Below are positions 54,899 to 64,000 of a stretch of 64,000 nt of DNA, piece by piece. Made by a program: the position numbers and the translations under genes. The notes beneath the pieces were generated by a model, which saw only the letters and a list, made by a program, of their open reading frames with translations, was not told the origin of the DNA and made no database searches. The number at the start of each line of letters is the position of its first letter. Position 1 is the stretch's first letter. Origin of the DNA: Bacteroidales bacterium (GTDB lineage: Bacteria > Bacteroidota > Bacteroidia > Bacteroidales > UBA10428); contig JAFGQO010000158.1 in the NCBI GenBank assembly GCA_016935615.1, forward strand, positions 1 to 64,000, read 5' to 3'.

Positions 54899-55867
54899 AT
54901 GAGATTGATAAATGATAGAATAAGATCTTCCGTAAGTCCAATAGCGTTTGCTCTGATTGTATGTCTTGCTTTTGGTTGTAAAAAAGAAACAGAACCTGAA
55001 TACCCTACGATTACAAGAGAAGAAAGTATCCCTGAAGATGCCATAAAGCAAACTCCGGAAAGTGATGAATTTCCTCCCATTATGCATTCTGATAACTGGG
55101 AATCTCCCGTACCTGTTGGTCTGCCAATTAATACTGCAGGTGGTGAAGATTCTCCTTATATTCCTTCAGATCGTAATGAATTCTACTTTTTCTTTACTCC
55201 GGACGTAAGTATTCCCGCAGAACAACAGGTACTGGATAATGTTACCGGAATATATATGGCAGAGTATAATGATGGCCTCTTTCAGAATCCTGAACGTGTT
55301 TGGTTGCAGGATCCGGGAAAACTTGCACTGGACGGAGCAGAATTTGTTGTTGGAAATGATATGCTTTTTGCAACCGCCAGAGAAGGCTATACGGGAATTC
55401 ACTGGTTCAGTGCCGAATATACAAACGGCAAGTGGTCAAACTGGCAAAATGCCGATTTTGATCCGGAGTTTGAAGTTGGTGAATTGCATGTTCATGGCGA
55501 TGAATTGTTTTATCATTCTTACCGTGATGGCGGAGCCGGTCAGTTGGATATATGGAAATTATCACGGATCAATGGATTCTGGCAAAATCCTGAAAATGTT
55601 GAATCTGTGAATACTTCAGGTGATGAAGGATGGCCTTATATTACTTCAGATGGCAACGAATTATGGTTTACTCGTTTTTATCTTGGATCACCGGCTTTAT
55701 TCAGGTCTTTAAAACAAAACGAAACATGGCAGGAACCGGAATTGATCATTTCACAATTCGCCGGTGAACCTACGCTTGATCAAGACGGGAATATTTTCTT
55801 TGTGCATCATTACTATAACAACGGGGTAATGCTGGAAGGAGATATTTACGTAGCCTATAAAAAATAA
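54899..55867 (+). CDS. Beta-propeller (PD40/TolB-like) lipoprotein
   Basis: A 322-residue lipoprotein (signal with LIVCLAFGC, lipobox Cys). The mature part has repeated blade-like segments: SPYIPSDRNEFYFFF, FVVGNDMLFATAREGYTGIHWF, LHVHGDELFYHSYRDGGAGQLDIW, WPYITSDGNELWFTRF and PTLDQDGNIFFVHHYY. Such proteins bind ligands or partners at the surface; no catalytic motif is seen. ATG 54899 is chosen over a TTG at 54875. Confidence 0.82.
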   Translation: MRLINDRIRSSVSPIAFALIVCLAFGCKKETEPEYPTITREESIPEDAIKQTPESDEFPPIMHSDNWESPVPVGLPINTAGGEDSPYIPSDRNEFYFFFTPDVSIPAEQQVLDNVTGIYMAEYNDGLFQNPERVWLQDPGKLALDGAEFVVGNDMLFATAREGYTGIHWFSAEYTNGKWSNWQNADFDPEFEVGELHVHGDELFYHSYRDGGAGQLDIWKLSRINGFWQNPENVESVNTSGDEGWPYITSDGNELWFTRFYLGSPALFRSLKQNETWQEPELIISQFAGEPTLDQDGNIFFVHHYYNNGVMLEGDIYVAYKK

Positions 55868-56125
55868 CCCGCAAACCTGAATATTTGATTTTCTGCTCAA
55901 TTGAATCCTGTTCATGATGAAATCGGAGAAATTCTGACATATCCTTGTGAATTGATTTTTTATCATCCATATATCAAATGTAAGCGTGAAGTATTCAGAA
56001 AATTGAGCAGATTTATGTAACTTGTTCCGGCAGATGATTAAGGTTCCGATTGTATCTCATCTTTGCAGAAATAATTAATAAACCTTGCTGTATTCTGGAG
56101 ACAGATCAACTGTAAAACTACTGAA

Positions 56126-58291
56126 GTGTATAGAATAAACCATACCCTGATCTTCCTGGCATTATGTTTTGCATTGTGGTTTTCTTTTTTCCAGTCAGGA
56201 ATTTCCCGAGACGACAAATTTACAGAAACAGATACCGCCCTGATAAACCGGATCAATGAAAAAGCATTTTCACTGTACAAAACAAATCCTGATTCTGCTT
56301 TTGTATTAGTCAGAAGATCCCTGAGGCTGTCCCGTGAAGCAAATTACAGCAAGGGCGTTGCGGATGCATATAAAACACTGGCTTATACTCATTTGTTGAA
56401 TTTTTCAAGAAATGACAGTGCCAGGTATTATTTCACCAAAGCATTTGAACTGTATAAGATACTGGATGATCAGCGTGGAATGGGCGTTGTATATTACGGC
56501 CTGGGATATTTATACAATTTCAATGGTGATATGGATCAATCGGAAAACTCAATGCGGAAAGGGTTATCCATTTTTCAAGAAATTAATGATGCAAGAGGTA
56601 TGTTTAATGTGTACCATGCCCTGGCATACCTCTGTAAGGAACGCAAAGATTACGATATGGCCTATGAATACATAGATCTGGCTATTAAATATGCAAACCA
56701 AATAAATGATGTTTCGTCACAGGCAGATCTTTACAATACGAAAGGAAACATATTCAAAGACCAGGCAATGTTTGAACATGCGATCGATATGTATTTCAAA
56801 GCATTGAAATTCTGGGAAACAGCGAATGATTCATCAGGAATGGCCATTGCATATGGAAGTATTGCAGAGATGTATTACCTGCAAAAAGACTATAAAAAAG
56901 CCCTGCAATATCTCAATAATAAACTGCCCGTTTCAATCAAAATGAACAACAACTGGGAAGTCAGCAAGTCATACAACAGCATAGCATCAGTATACAATGC
57001 CCGGCAAAAATACGATTCTTCACTTCTCTATCTTAAGAAAGGCCTTCAACTCAACCTTATGATGAACTATCCCAGTGGCATTGCTGATTCATATTACAAC
57101 CTGGCAAAAACATATTATCTGATGGCTGCTATCGATTCGGCAATTTTTTATGCCGATAAAAGTATAATTATAGCCAGGAATATATACGACAGGGCCAAAC
57201 TATCGGAATATTATGTCTTAAGAGGGAAAATACACCTTAAAGCCGGCAACAATAAAACTGCATTGCAGGATCTGCAGAAAGGATATGAAATAGCCCGCGA
57301 ACTGGATATACCTTTTGTAATTTCGGATGCTTCAAAATTGCTGAGCAAAATTTATGCTTCTAAAAACAACTACAAGGTAGCATATCACATGTTAATGGAA
57401 CACAAGCTCCTGGACGACAGCCTGAACAAGGATGAAAATATAAAGAAAATCACTCAAATGGAGTTACAATATGAATTTGATAAAAAACAACGCAAAGCAG
57501 AACTTATGGCTGAAAAGGAAAGACTGGCAAACAAGGCAGCAATGAAACAGCAAAGAATATATATTATCGGACTATCCGTAATCCTGATTTTCCTGTTGCT
57601 ACTCGGTATTTTAATTCTCAGGCAAAAAAATCTGCAGGTAAAATTTAAAACCATTGAACTGGAACAAAAACTGCTCAGAACGCAAATGAATCCGCATTTT
57701 ATTTTCAATTCTCTATGTGCCATACAGGATTATATGTACAGCAACAATGCAAAAGTAGCCGGCGATTTTCTTTCACGGTTTGCAGCACTGATGCGACAGA
57801 TACTGGAAAACTCAAGAGCAGAATATGTAACTATCGATAAAGAAGTAAGCATGCTTACCAATTACCTTGAAATACAAAAACTCAGATTTGAACGAAAATT
57901 TATCTATGAAATAGATGTTGATCCTTCAATAGATACTGAAATCTTTGCAATACCTCCGATGCTGACCCAGCCTTTCATTGAAAATGCCATTGAACACGGC
58001 CTGCTGCCAAAAAAAGGGAAAGGCAAAATTATGATTCGTTTTCAGTTGCAAAACAAATTGTTAACTATTGATGTAGAAGACAATGGAATTGGCAGAGAAA
58101 AAACTGAAAATCAAAAAGAAGAACATCAGAAAACATCTCTTTCTACCATACTTACCACGGAACGCCTGGCCTATCTGAAAAATCAAACCGGGAAAGACAT
58201 TTCTTTTTTTATTTATGACTTGAAAAAAAATGGAATGCCTTCCGGTACAAGAGTTACATTCAGAGTTCCTTATCAAAGAATTTATAACTAA
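56126..58291 (+). CDS. TPR-containing LytS-type sensor histidine kinase
   Basis: A 721-residue sensor. A signal or membrane helix (residues 5-22), about six periplasmic TPR units (about 50-430), a short coiled coil (430-475), one membrane helix (477-498), a His_kinase domain with MNPHFIFNSL (phosphoacceptor His near 523) and an ATPase domain with FIENAIEHGL (616-625) and VEDNGIGREK. It begins with GTG; no internal ATG is early enough. It pairs with the LytTR regulator 26 bases downstream. The signal probably enters through the TPR region. Confidence 0.92.
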   Translation: MYRINHTLIFLALCFALWFSFFQSGISRDDKFTETDTALINRINEKAFSLYKTNPDSAFVLVRRSLRLSREANYSKGVADAYKTLAYTHLLNFSRNDSARYYFTKAFELYKILDDQRGMGVVYYGLGYLYNFNGDMDQSENSMRKGLSIFQEINDARGMFNVYHALAYLCKERKDYDMAYEYIDLAIKYANQINDVSSQADLYNTKGNIFKDQAMFEHAIDMYFKALKFWETANDSSGMAIAYGSIAEMYYLQKDYKKALQYLNNKLPVSIKMNNNWEVSKSYNSIASVYNARQKYDSSLLYLKKGLQLNLMMNYPSGIADSYYNLAKTYYLMAAIDSAIFYADKSIIIARNIYDRAKLSEYYVLRGKIHLKAGNNKTALQDLQKGYEIARELDIPFVISDASKLLSKIYASKNNYKVAYHMLMEHKLLDDSLNKDENIKKITQMELQYEFDKKQRKAELMAEKERLANKAAMKQQRIYIIGLSVILIFLLLLGILILRQKNLQVKFKTIELEQKLLRTQMNPHFIFNSLCAIQDYMYSNNAKVAGDFLSRFAALMRQILENSRAEYVTIDKEVSMLTNYLEIQKLRFERKFIYEIDVDPSIDTEIFAIPPMLTQPFIENAIEHGLLPKKGKGKIMIRFQLQNKLLTIDVEDNGIGREKTENQKEEHQKTSLSTILTTERLAYLKNQTGKDISFFIYDLKKNGMPSGTRVTFRVPYQRIYN

Positions 58292-58317
58292 ATTCGCAGC
58301 ACTGAATCCAATACCAC

Positions 58318-59064
58318 ATGAAAGCCATTATCATTGATGATGAAATAAGAGTAATTGGTACGATTGCCAAGCTGTTAAAAGATAATTTCAGTGACATAGA
58401 AATTGTAAGTACGGCAAATACTATTGCATCTGGATATAAAGTTATAATGCAATACAATCCTGATATTTTGATCCTCGATATCAATCTTCCGGATGGAACC
58501 GGATTTGATCTGTTAAAGAAAATTGACCCTCCTTGTTTTAAATTAATTTTTATTACTGCCTACGAAGAATATGCTATCAGGGCTTTTAAATTCAGCGCCG
58601 TGGATTACCTAGTAAAACCCATTCAATCCATGGAATTTATTTCTGCCGTAAACCGGGCAAAAAACCTGAAAATCATTGAAGACCAGCAATTGAAATTATC
58701 AGCTCTCCTTGAAAATCTCGAGGAAGAACATGCAATGAAAAAAATCGTACTGAGAACAGCTGAAAATATACATTTAATAAACCTGAACGATATTATTCGT
58801 TGTGAATCTGACAGCAATTATACCTTGTTCTATCTGGTTAACGGTAAAAAAATCCTTGTTTCCAAAACCTTGAAAGAATTCGCTGAATTGCTTAAGCCAT
58901 CCGGCTTTTTAAGAGTTCATCAATCCCACCTGATAAACAGTGATCATATTGACAGATATTCAAAGGCAGAAGGAGGAGCGATGATCATGAAAGACAACTC
59001 CAACATACCCATTTCTCATGAAAGAAAAGCCTATATTCTGAAATACCTTGAATCACTGTTATAA
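58318..59064 (+). CDS. LytTR-family response regulator
   Basis: A 248-residue regulator with a receiver domain (phosphoacceptor Asp54 in ILILDINLPDG, Lys in YLVKPIQS) and a C-terminal LytTR DNA-binding domain (about 140-245, with IRCESDSNYTLFYL and FLRVHQSHLINSDHI). It is the cognate partner of the kinase just upstream. Candidate targets are the envelope genes that follow, but no LytTR box pair was recognised. Confidence 0.95.
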   Translation: MKAIIIDDEIRVIGTIAKLLKDNFSDIEIVSTANTIASGYKVIMQYNPDILILDINLPDGTGFDLLKKIDPPCFKLIFITAYEEYAIRAFKFSAVDYLVKPIQSMEFISAVNRAKNLKIIEDQQLKLSALLENLEEEHAMKKIVLRTAENIHLINLNDIIRCESDSNYTLFYLVNGKKILVSKTLKEFAELLKPSGFLRVHQSHLINSDHIDRYSKAEGGAMIMKDNSNIPISHERKAYILKYLESLL

Positions 59065-59187
59065 TACAGCGCATCTGTGGAGGTATCTGTGCAAATTCTA
59101 TGAATCCAAATACTAATGAATGTACCTGAAATACTCATCTGACTGTGGACTATTCTCATCTGTCCGGTTTCTGTTCATTCAGGGAAT

Positions 59188-59195
59188 TATATTTG
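59188..59195 (+). promoter_or_regulatory. Candidate -7 promoter element for the OmpA-family gene
   Basis: TATATTTG fits TAnnTTTG and lies 52 bases before the OmpA-family ATG at 59248. Upstream sequence TTTC near 59168 is a poor -33. Confidence 0.5.
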
Positions 59196-59247
59196 TACTA
59201 TCCTTTTTTAACAAAATCTGTTTTTGAACCAAATAAATTTTCCAAAA

Positions 59248-60537
59248 ATGAAAACAATTCTATTATCAATTCTTATTGTATGTATGTCTGGCACATTACC
59301 TGCACAGATCGACGTCTTTAAAAAACTGGAAAGAGAATCCAAAAAACGTGTTGACAGAGGAATCGATAAAGGCATTGATAAAAGCCTGGATACGGTGGAA
59401 GAAGGTGTAGAAGATGCAATAAAAGGAGAGACGGATACTCAGGAAGAAAAAGAAACGGACAAAAAAGATGTGAGCTCCGGCGAGTCTTCTGTTTCAGAGA
59501 CCAAAGAATCAACAGACAAAACCAGCTCAAAAGATGAAAAAAAAGACGCAGAGCCCTTATTGAGCTGGAGCAAATACGATTTTATACCTGGCAGTGAAAT
59601 TATTTTTGAAGACAACCAGGAAGGAGAAGAGAACGGAGAGTTTCCATCGAGGTGGGATCTTGTGGAAGGAAGAGTGGAGAATGCTGTGTTTGATAATTCC
59701 AATGTCATTTATTTTATGACGAGATCATCAAAGATCATTCCTTACTTAAAAAACCGTGAGCAGGATTATATTCCCGAAGAATTTACACTGGAGTTTGATG
59801 CATGGTTTGAAAAAGACGAATATACAAGTTATTATGTGTATTTCCGGGATGTGAAAAACCAGGAAGGTTCAGGTCCGATCTATTATCCGATCTTAAGGAT
59901 CAAGCCTAATGGTGCTCAGAATGATAAAAACATGGGCAAGTACCCGGGAAAAGATTACGAATGGAATACCGAAAAAAGCTTCTGGCGGCATATTTCAATA
60001 TCTTTTAACCGCAGGGCAATGAAAGTATACCTTGATGATTCCAGAGTATTGAATGTTCCAAACATGGAAATCAATCCCACGGGAATTACTATTGAAATAG
60101 ACAATTACGGTACCGCAGGTGTTAAAGGTTTCAACCGGTTCATAAAAAATATCCGGCTCGCCAAAGGAGCTGTAAAACTTTACGATAAGTTACAACAGGA
60201 CGGAAAGATCGTTTCGAACGGCATCCGGTTCGAAAGCGGTAAATCGGCCATCAAACCTGAATCAATGGGTGTAATTAATGAAATTCATGAACTGATGGAA
60301 GAACATCCTGATGTGAAATTCAGTGTGGAAGGTCATACCGATAATGTAGGTGACGAAGACTATAACCAGAAATTATCAGAACAGCGTGCTGAAGCCGTGG
60401 TTAATAAACTGATCGAAATGGGCTTATCAAAAGACCGGTTTGTATCAAAAGGTCATGGTGAATCACAACCTGTTGCATCAAATGATACGGCCGAAGGGAA
60501 AGCCAGTAACCGGCGGGTTGAATTTATCAAGCTATAA
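59248..60537 (+). CDS. OmpA-family protein with LamG-like domain
   Basis: A 429-residue exported protein (signal ending TLPAQ). A Lys/Glu-rich linker (about 25-105) is followed by a concanavalin/LamG-like beta domain (about 110-300; FTLEFDAWFEKDEYTSYYVYF). A C-terminal OmpA peptidoglycan-binding domain (about 310-429) has GIRFESGKSAIKPES, VEGHTDNVGDEDYNQKLSEQRAEAV and SNRRVEF. It would tether outer membrane to cell wall. It ends 3 bases before the next gene. Confidence 0.92.
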   Translation: MKTILLSILIVCMSGTLPAQIDVFKKLERESKKRVDRGIDKGIDKSLDTVEEGVEDAIKGETDTQEEKETDKKDVSSGESSVSETKESTDKTSSKDEKKDAEPLLSWSKYDFIPGSEIIFEDNQEGEENGEFPSRWDLVEGRVENAVFDNSNVIYFMTRSSKIIPYLKNREQDYIPEEFTLEFDAWFEKDEYTSYYVYFRDVKNQEGSGPIYYPILRIKPNGAQNDKNMGKYPGKDYEWNTEKSFWRHISISFNRRAMKVYLDDSRVLNVPNMEINPTGITIEIDNYGTAGVKGFNRFIKNIRLAKGAVKLYDKLQQDGKIVSNGIRFESGKSAIKPESMGVINEIHELMEEHPDVKFSVEGHTDNVGDEDYNQKLSEQRAEAVVNKLIEMGLSKDRFVSKGHGESQPVASNDTAEGKASNRRVEFIKL

Positions 60538-60540
60538 AAA

Positions 60541-60966
60541 ATGAGAATACGGCGTATACTTATTGTTTTGCTTCTTATCCTGTCAGGAGGTCATCTTCTG
60601 GCACAGGCAACCGATAAACAAGATGCCTATACCCCTGAAAGAGGAACAGAAGAAAGGCAGGCAATACTGGATGCCCTGCGTGAAAAGCTTTTTACAATGC
60701 ATGGCATTGAAGTTATTTTTGTAGTGAATTATATGAAAGTGTACAATGGATGGGCCTGGGTACATACATTGCCACAAGATGCACATGGTTCGAATAAATA
60801 CGAAGATGTGCTGGCACTAATTCACAAAAAAGAAAATGTATGGAAAGTAATTGAAATACCATGCGCAGAGGAAGATAATCCGCTATGCATTACAAGTGAA
60901 AATTATTACCAGGGATTGATCGAACGTCATGCGGGATTACCCGAATGCATTTTGCCAATCCATTAA
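60541..60966 (+). CDS. Small exported protein of unknown function
   Basis: A 141-residue protein with a signal peptide (ending LLAQ). The body (ERQAILDALREKLFTMHGIEVIFVVNYMKVYNGWAWVHTLPQDAHG) resembles small Bacteroidota secreted proteins with an NTF2-like or cystatin-like alpha-beta fold. It is 3 bases after the OmpA gene and probably translated from the same message. Confidence 0.65.
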   Translation: MRIRRILIVLLLILSGGHLLAQATDKQDAYTPERGTEERQAILDALREKLFTMHGIEVIFVVNYMKVYNGWAWVHTLPQDAHGSNKYEDVLALIHKKENVWKVIEIPCAEEDNPLCITSENYYQGLIERHAGLPECILPIH

Positions 60967-61016
60967 ATAATGAAGTCAGACAAAGAAAATCAGTATTCAC
61001 CTAAATACATCGCATT

Positions 61017-61586
61017 ATGAAAAAAACAATGAAATACAAATACCTGATATTTACCGTGCTGGTGATCTTTACCCTTAGTTGCAAAAAGGATAAGGATGAG
61101 GAAAATGATGTTGACTTATTAAGTACCAACTATTCCGGATGGATGGAAGTTTATTTTTCAAACACATATCCTCCTTTTTCTGCTTCCACCCAGGTGGAAG
61201 CAACCATTGATAAAGAACTGGAAGTAATCCTTTTTGAAACCGGCGCACTGAGCTATTCGGGAGATACTATTATTGATGGTGATTCAAGAATAACAAGAAC
61301 CGGCAACTGGATCATAGAGCCTGTTGGTTTTTTGGTCAAAGCAGGAGACGATATACGTATTGATGTGGATGGCGGAATAACCATAGTCAGTGACATACAA
61401 AGGATCTATGCTTGGGATGATGTTCAGTGGGTTTTGGTGAGTGAAGTTGATTTTGCTTCCACACCCAATGCAGATATTTTCTTCAGCCTGAACGATGCAG
61501 CGACAGAAGGATCAACAATGCAATTGACACTTTCAACCGGTGCTATCCGTTTTAGCCTGTATCTGACTCCGACTCTGACACCATAG
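61017..61586 (+). CDS. Small lipoprotein of unknown function
   Basis: A 189-residue protein with a lipobox (IFTLSC) followed by a charged linker (KKDKDEEND) and a beta-rich domain. It may be the last gene of the OmpA unit, 50 bases after its neighbour. I do not recognise the family. Confidence 0.68.
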   Translation: MKKTMKYKYLIFTVLVIFTLSCKKDKDEENDVDLLSTNYSGWMEVYFSNTYPPFSASTQVEATIDKELEVILFETGALSYSGDTIIDGDSRITRTGNWIIEPVGFLVKAGDDIRIDVDGGITIVSDIQRIYAWDDVQWVLVSEVDFASTPNADIFFSLNDAATEGSTMQLTLSTGAIRFSLYLTPTLTP

Positions 61587-61662
61587 AATTCGTATTATAC
61601 GGAATTATCTCCCGGTTTCCGTCAAATCGTCAGGATTGAAACCATGAAAAATGCAAGTGAAG

Positions 61663-61686
61663 AAAGGGACTCTCAGTCCCTTTTTT
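61663..61686 (+). terminator. Terminator after the small lipoprotein gene
   Basis: GGGACT (61666-61671), loop CTC and AGTCCC (61675-61680), extended by AAA against TTT, then six T (61681-61686). It lies between convergent genes and could also act weakly in the other direction. Confidence 0.85.
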
Positions 61687-61712
61687 CATTCTGATAAAAT
61701 TCAAATGCTTTG

Positions 61713-63257
61713 TTAGTCGGCTAATAGTTTCTCGTAAATCATTGTAATATTCCTGTCACCCCACATAGACGATGAAGATTGCTCAACAGAGAGGATTTGT
61801 CCGTTATCTTTCAAACACCAGGTTTCGTTGATGATCATTTCAGAAATCCGGTCTCCCCGGCCAAATGTTATTCTTGAGGTAAAACAAATTGAATCTCTTT
61901 TTTCAGAAAAGTCTGCAGTAGTAATCATGGGTGAATTCCGGAATTCAGATCTCATTTCACTGCCATCAAGGTAAATGGTATCTATAATAACCTCATTTTC
62001 TTTGTATTCCGGAATTATCGTTTTCTTGATGATCAGTCTATTATCCCCCTGCTCAACATTCATTTTATAAGGAATTCTGCCTGCTCCCCAATGATCCAAT
62101 TTGCTTCTATCGTCGCGAAAAAGCCAGTTCCCTGAAAAACCTGTTTTCTCATTTTCTATTAGAGGAAGCAATGGCAAATCACAAGCAGAACGATAGGGAA
62201 CTGTCAGTTCCCAATAGGCCGGATCTTCCCGGTTCAATATACTCTGACTGTTCAGAAGCATCATGTACTCCTTCCTGGAAGTATTTCTGACCATCCCGGC
62301 CCATGTAACATAAAATACCCAACCAGGTTGATTTTCAATTATTTCCGGTGAAGGAGGGTTACCAACTTCTCCCAGTACAAGGGGTTTCCCTTCTGCAAGC
62401 ACAAGCAGACTATCATAATAATCCTGGCTGAAATCCCGTCCGTAAACATCCAGCGATACAACATCAAAAAATTCACTTCCGGGATTATACTGAGAAAAAT
62501 ATCGTTCAGACTGATTCGGTCTGTCAACACTCCACAGCCAGATCAGATTGTGTAATTTATGAACGTTGACCAATCTGTTAAACAACTGCTGATAGAGTCT
62601 TTTGGTGCTGTAGACACCTGTGCGCCCGCCCCACCAGAACCAGTTTCCATTCATTTCATGATAAGGTCGCCACAAAACAGGAACTTTGGCATCCTGCAAT
62701 TCTTTCAAATAAAAGGCAATGGAATCAACCTGGGAACACCAGCGGCTGTACAATAGGGTTCCCGGTGTCAGCATATCTTTGAATTGTCTGTCGGTCAATT
62801 GTCCCTGTACACTGGCCAGCGAATCAGGATCAGCTCCCGGCAATGGCCGGAAGGTTGTTGGTTCGTCAGTCGTGGGAGGAACTGCGTGCCAACATACTGT
62901 AATCAAAGAACCCTTTTGATGCTGCCTGATTGCTTCCTTCACAATACCAGGTCTTGCCAGATACGAATCAGTATCACCGTCTTCTGCAAAACCCCAGTCA
63001 GTGCTCCATACAACGGGAGTTTTCCCAATATACTGTGCAGCAAACTGCGAGTTCATGTCACCGGTATTGGGGTAATTATGCTGTCCGGACAAAGTATAAT
63101 CCCCAGACAGGGTATACAGCAATTCCAGCAATGCCTGCGCTTCTAAAGATGCTTTAGGATCAACAGGTTTTATTTTGGTATTGCCTCCACAAACTGATGT
63201 GGCCATCATCAAAACCATCGATAAAATAAACAAACAATTTCTCAGCCTTAATTTCAT
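61713..63257 (-). CDS. Glycoside hydrolase family 26 (beta-mannanase-like)
   Basis: A 514-residue exported glycosidase (signal to about Cys23; possible lipobox). The catalytic barrel (about 40-345) has YTLSGQHNY, VVWSTDWGF, WRPYHEMNGNWFWWG with acid/base Glu201 after His200, and LGEVGN with nucleophile Glu297. It would cut beta-1,4-mannans or a related polymer. The C-terminal 150 residues are beta-rich and unassigned. No PUL genes flank it. Confidence 0.9.
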   Translation of the reverse strand: MKLRLRNCLFILSMVLMMATSVCGGNTKIKPVDPKASLEAQALLELLYTLSGDYTLSGQHNYPNTGDMNSQFAAQYIGKTPVVWSTDWGFAEDGDTDSYLARPGIVKEAIRQHQKGSLITVCWHAVPPTTDEPTTFRPLPGADPDSLASVQGQLTDRQFKDMLTPGTLLYSRWCSQVDSIAFYLKELQDAKVPVLWRPYHEMNGNWFWWGGRTGVYSTKRLYQQLFNRLVNVHKLHNLIWLWSVDRPNQSERYFSQYNPGSEFFDVVSLDVYGRDFSQDYYDSLLVLAEGKPLVLGEVGNPPSPEIIENQPGWVFYVTWAGMVRNTSRKEYMMLLNSQSILNREDPAYWELTVPYRSACDLPLLPLIENEKTGFSGNWLFRDDRSKLDHWGAGRIPYKMNVEQGDNRLIIKKTIIPEYKENEVIIDTIYLDGSEMRSEFRNSPMITTADFSEKRDSICFTSRITFGRGDRISEMIINETWCLKDNGQILSVEQSSSSMWGDRNITMIYEKLLAD

Positions 63258-63442
63258 ATCAGGAATGCGATTTATATTATATAATGCACAATAAAAGCAA
63301 TTTTTCTTCTTAGATTCTTAAATATAAATTAAAAAAAATTACGTTGCCAAAAAAGAAAAACAGAAATTGCAGATGGCGAAATCTATTATTTTATACATAT
63401 TAATACAATCCGTAAGATTTTTCGTAACTTGATAGTTAATTC

Positions 63443-63475
63443 ATTATATGATCGTGTTAAGTACGATCATATAAT
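63443..63475. promoter_or_regulatory. Perfect 13-bp inverted repeat between divergent genes
   Basis: ATTATATGATCGT (63443-63455), a 7-base spacer and ACGATCATATAAT (63463-63475), then CTTTTTATTTTC. No gene ends here, so it is either a regulator-binding site or a hairpin in the leader of the PAS gene. The rest of the 319-base gap shows no gene. Confidence 0.6.
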
Positions 63476-63576
63476 CTTTTTATTTTCTAATTCTGACTCA
63501 ACTATACTATAAAAGTTAATTTAATAATTTACACCATTACTTGCCAAACAGAGTTTCTGAATACAAACGCGCAGGC

Positions 63577-64000
63577 ATGAAAGAATTGAACAAACTTACT
63601 AAAGAAGAGTTGATAAGAGAAATAAAAAGGTTGCGCATGAAGGAGAAAAAACCTGCGGATGTCTACAGTCATTATAAGAGACTTGGCGAATTGGCTCATG
63701 ATTCCATCATTTTAAACAATGAAAACGGTGAGATCATCGAAGCAAATGGATCAGCTTGCCGAAATCTTGGTTATACATACGAAGAGCTCCTGTCAATGAA
63801 TATTGGTGATATTGATGAAGGATACAATTCAAACGAGTTTAGCAATTTCTGGAAAAACAAACCGGTTGAGAAGCAGTATCTGTTTGAAACAAAACACAGA
63901 AGGAAAGATGGTACGGTTTTTCCTGTTGAGATAAGTGCCACGGCTTTTATTGAAAACGGCCAAAAATTTATTACAGGAACTGCCAGGGATATATCGAAAC
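63577..64000 (+). CDS. PAS-domain sensor protein, truncated by the window end
   Basis: The 141 visible residues are the N terminus of a longer protein with no stop in the window. A short charged helix (MKELNKLTKEELIREIKRLR) precedes a PAS domain (about residues 35-140: DSIILNNENGEIIEANGSACRNLGYTYEELLSM, then the PAC segment HRRKDGTVFPVEISATAF and ITGTARDISK). It is probably a histidine kinase or cyclase; the output domain is out of view. It is divergent from the GH26 gene. Confidence 0.85.
   Translation, partial: MKELNKLTKEELIREIKRLRMKEKKPADVYSHYKRLGELAHDSIILNNENGEIIEANGSACRNLGYTYEELLSMNIGDIDEGYNSNEFSNFWKNKPVEKQYLFETKHRRKDGTVFPVEISATAFIENGQKFITGTARDISK

Noticed and set aside
55892..56011. 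11-base inverted repeat TCTGCTCAATT / AATTGAGCAGA after the beta-propeller gene
   Set aside because: The arms are about 100 bases apart with no T tract or repeat-family match; too weak to call.
1..64000. tRNA or rRNA genes
   Set aside because: No cloverleaf with a recognisable T-loop or rRNA-like sequence was seen; a covariance-model scan would be needed to exclude a divergent tRNA.

Overview
The window looks like chromosome from an uncultured or environmental member of the Bacteroidota, most likely Bacteroidales or a close relative. The reasons are AT-rich DNA, promoters of the TAnnTTTG type, few Shine-Dalgarno sequences, two proteins with type IX secretion (T9SS) sorting domains, a LytS/LytTR two-component pair, pyruvate phosphate dikinase, many SusD-free lipoproteins, and a Bacteroidota-style DAHP synthase-chorismate mutase fusion. 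No rRNA, tRNA, CRISPR array, phage or transposase gene was seen.

Layout. 0.1-7 kb: ECF sigma factor, uvrA, three cell-envelope proteins of unknown role and endonuclease III. 7-13.1 kb: an aromatic amino acid cluster, pheA - DAHP synthase/chorismate mutase - aroB - aroD - aroC - tyrA. In front of it is a 19-residue Phe/Tyr-rich leader peptide with three mutually exclusive hairpins ending in a textbook terminator, so Phe-tRNA-dependent attenuation is likely. 13.2-19.6 kb: a small outer-membrane barrel, an overlapping three-gene unit (DUF6702-like, gliding-type T9SS protein, TPR protein) and xerD. 19.6-23.4 kb: ppdK, then an ArsR-family regulator and a 54-residue Cys-rich protein, each with the same perfect palindrome upstream. 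23.4-27.4 kb: a carotenoid-desaturase-like oxidoreductase, an undecaprenyl-phosphate sugar transferase, a UDP-glucuronate epimerase-like enzyme and a DUF2807 lipoprotein. 27.5-34.3 kb: a seven-gene TetR-TolC-HlyD-ABC-ABC-permease-permease efflux operon. 34.6-41 kb: assorted enzymes (DUF3267 metalloprotease-like, SiaC-like, AmmeMemoRadiSam radical SAM, SDR, PfkB kinase, isochorismatase, SIS isomerase). 41.4-46.6 kb: a sialate O-acetylesterase homologue without its catalytic residues, and two paralogous lipoproteins with a barrel protein. 47-54.6 kb: ddl, a GH9 glycosidase and a membrane-anchored DUF362 protein with a T9SS tail. 54.9-64 kb: a beta-propeller lipoprotein, a LytS/LytTR system, an OmpA-family protein, small secreted proteins, a GH26 mannanase and the start of a PAS protein.

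Two families of non-coding repeats run through the window. One is a roughly 160-180 bp foldback element with GAGGCTGTC-type terminal inverted repeats, sitting directly at gene 3' ends (three full copies and one fragment). The other is a low-complexity intergenic element, with three copies in both orientations, sharing a GGAACGGAACGAAACCATGG core and GAAGTCGGAAG blocks.

The best candidates for undescribed biology are the Phe attenuator, the ArsR/54-residue protein pair with twin operators, the degenerate SASA-family protein, the paralogous lipoprotein pair, and the N-terminally anchored DUF362-T9SS chimera. All functions are inferred from sequence motifs read by eye; no database search was run.
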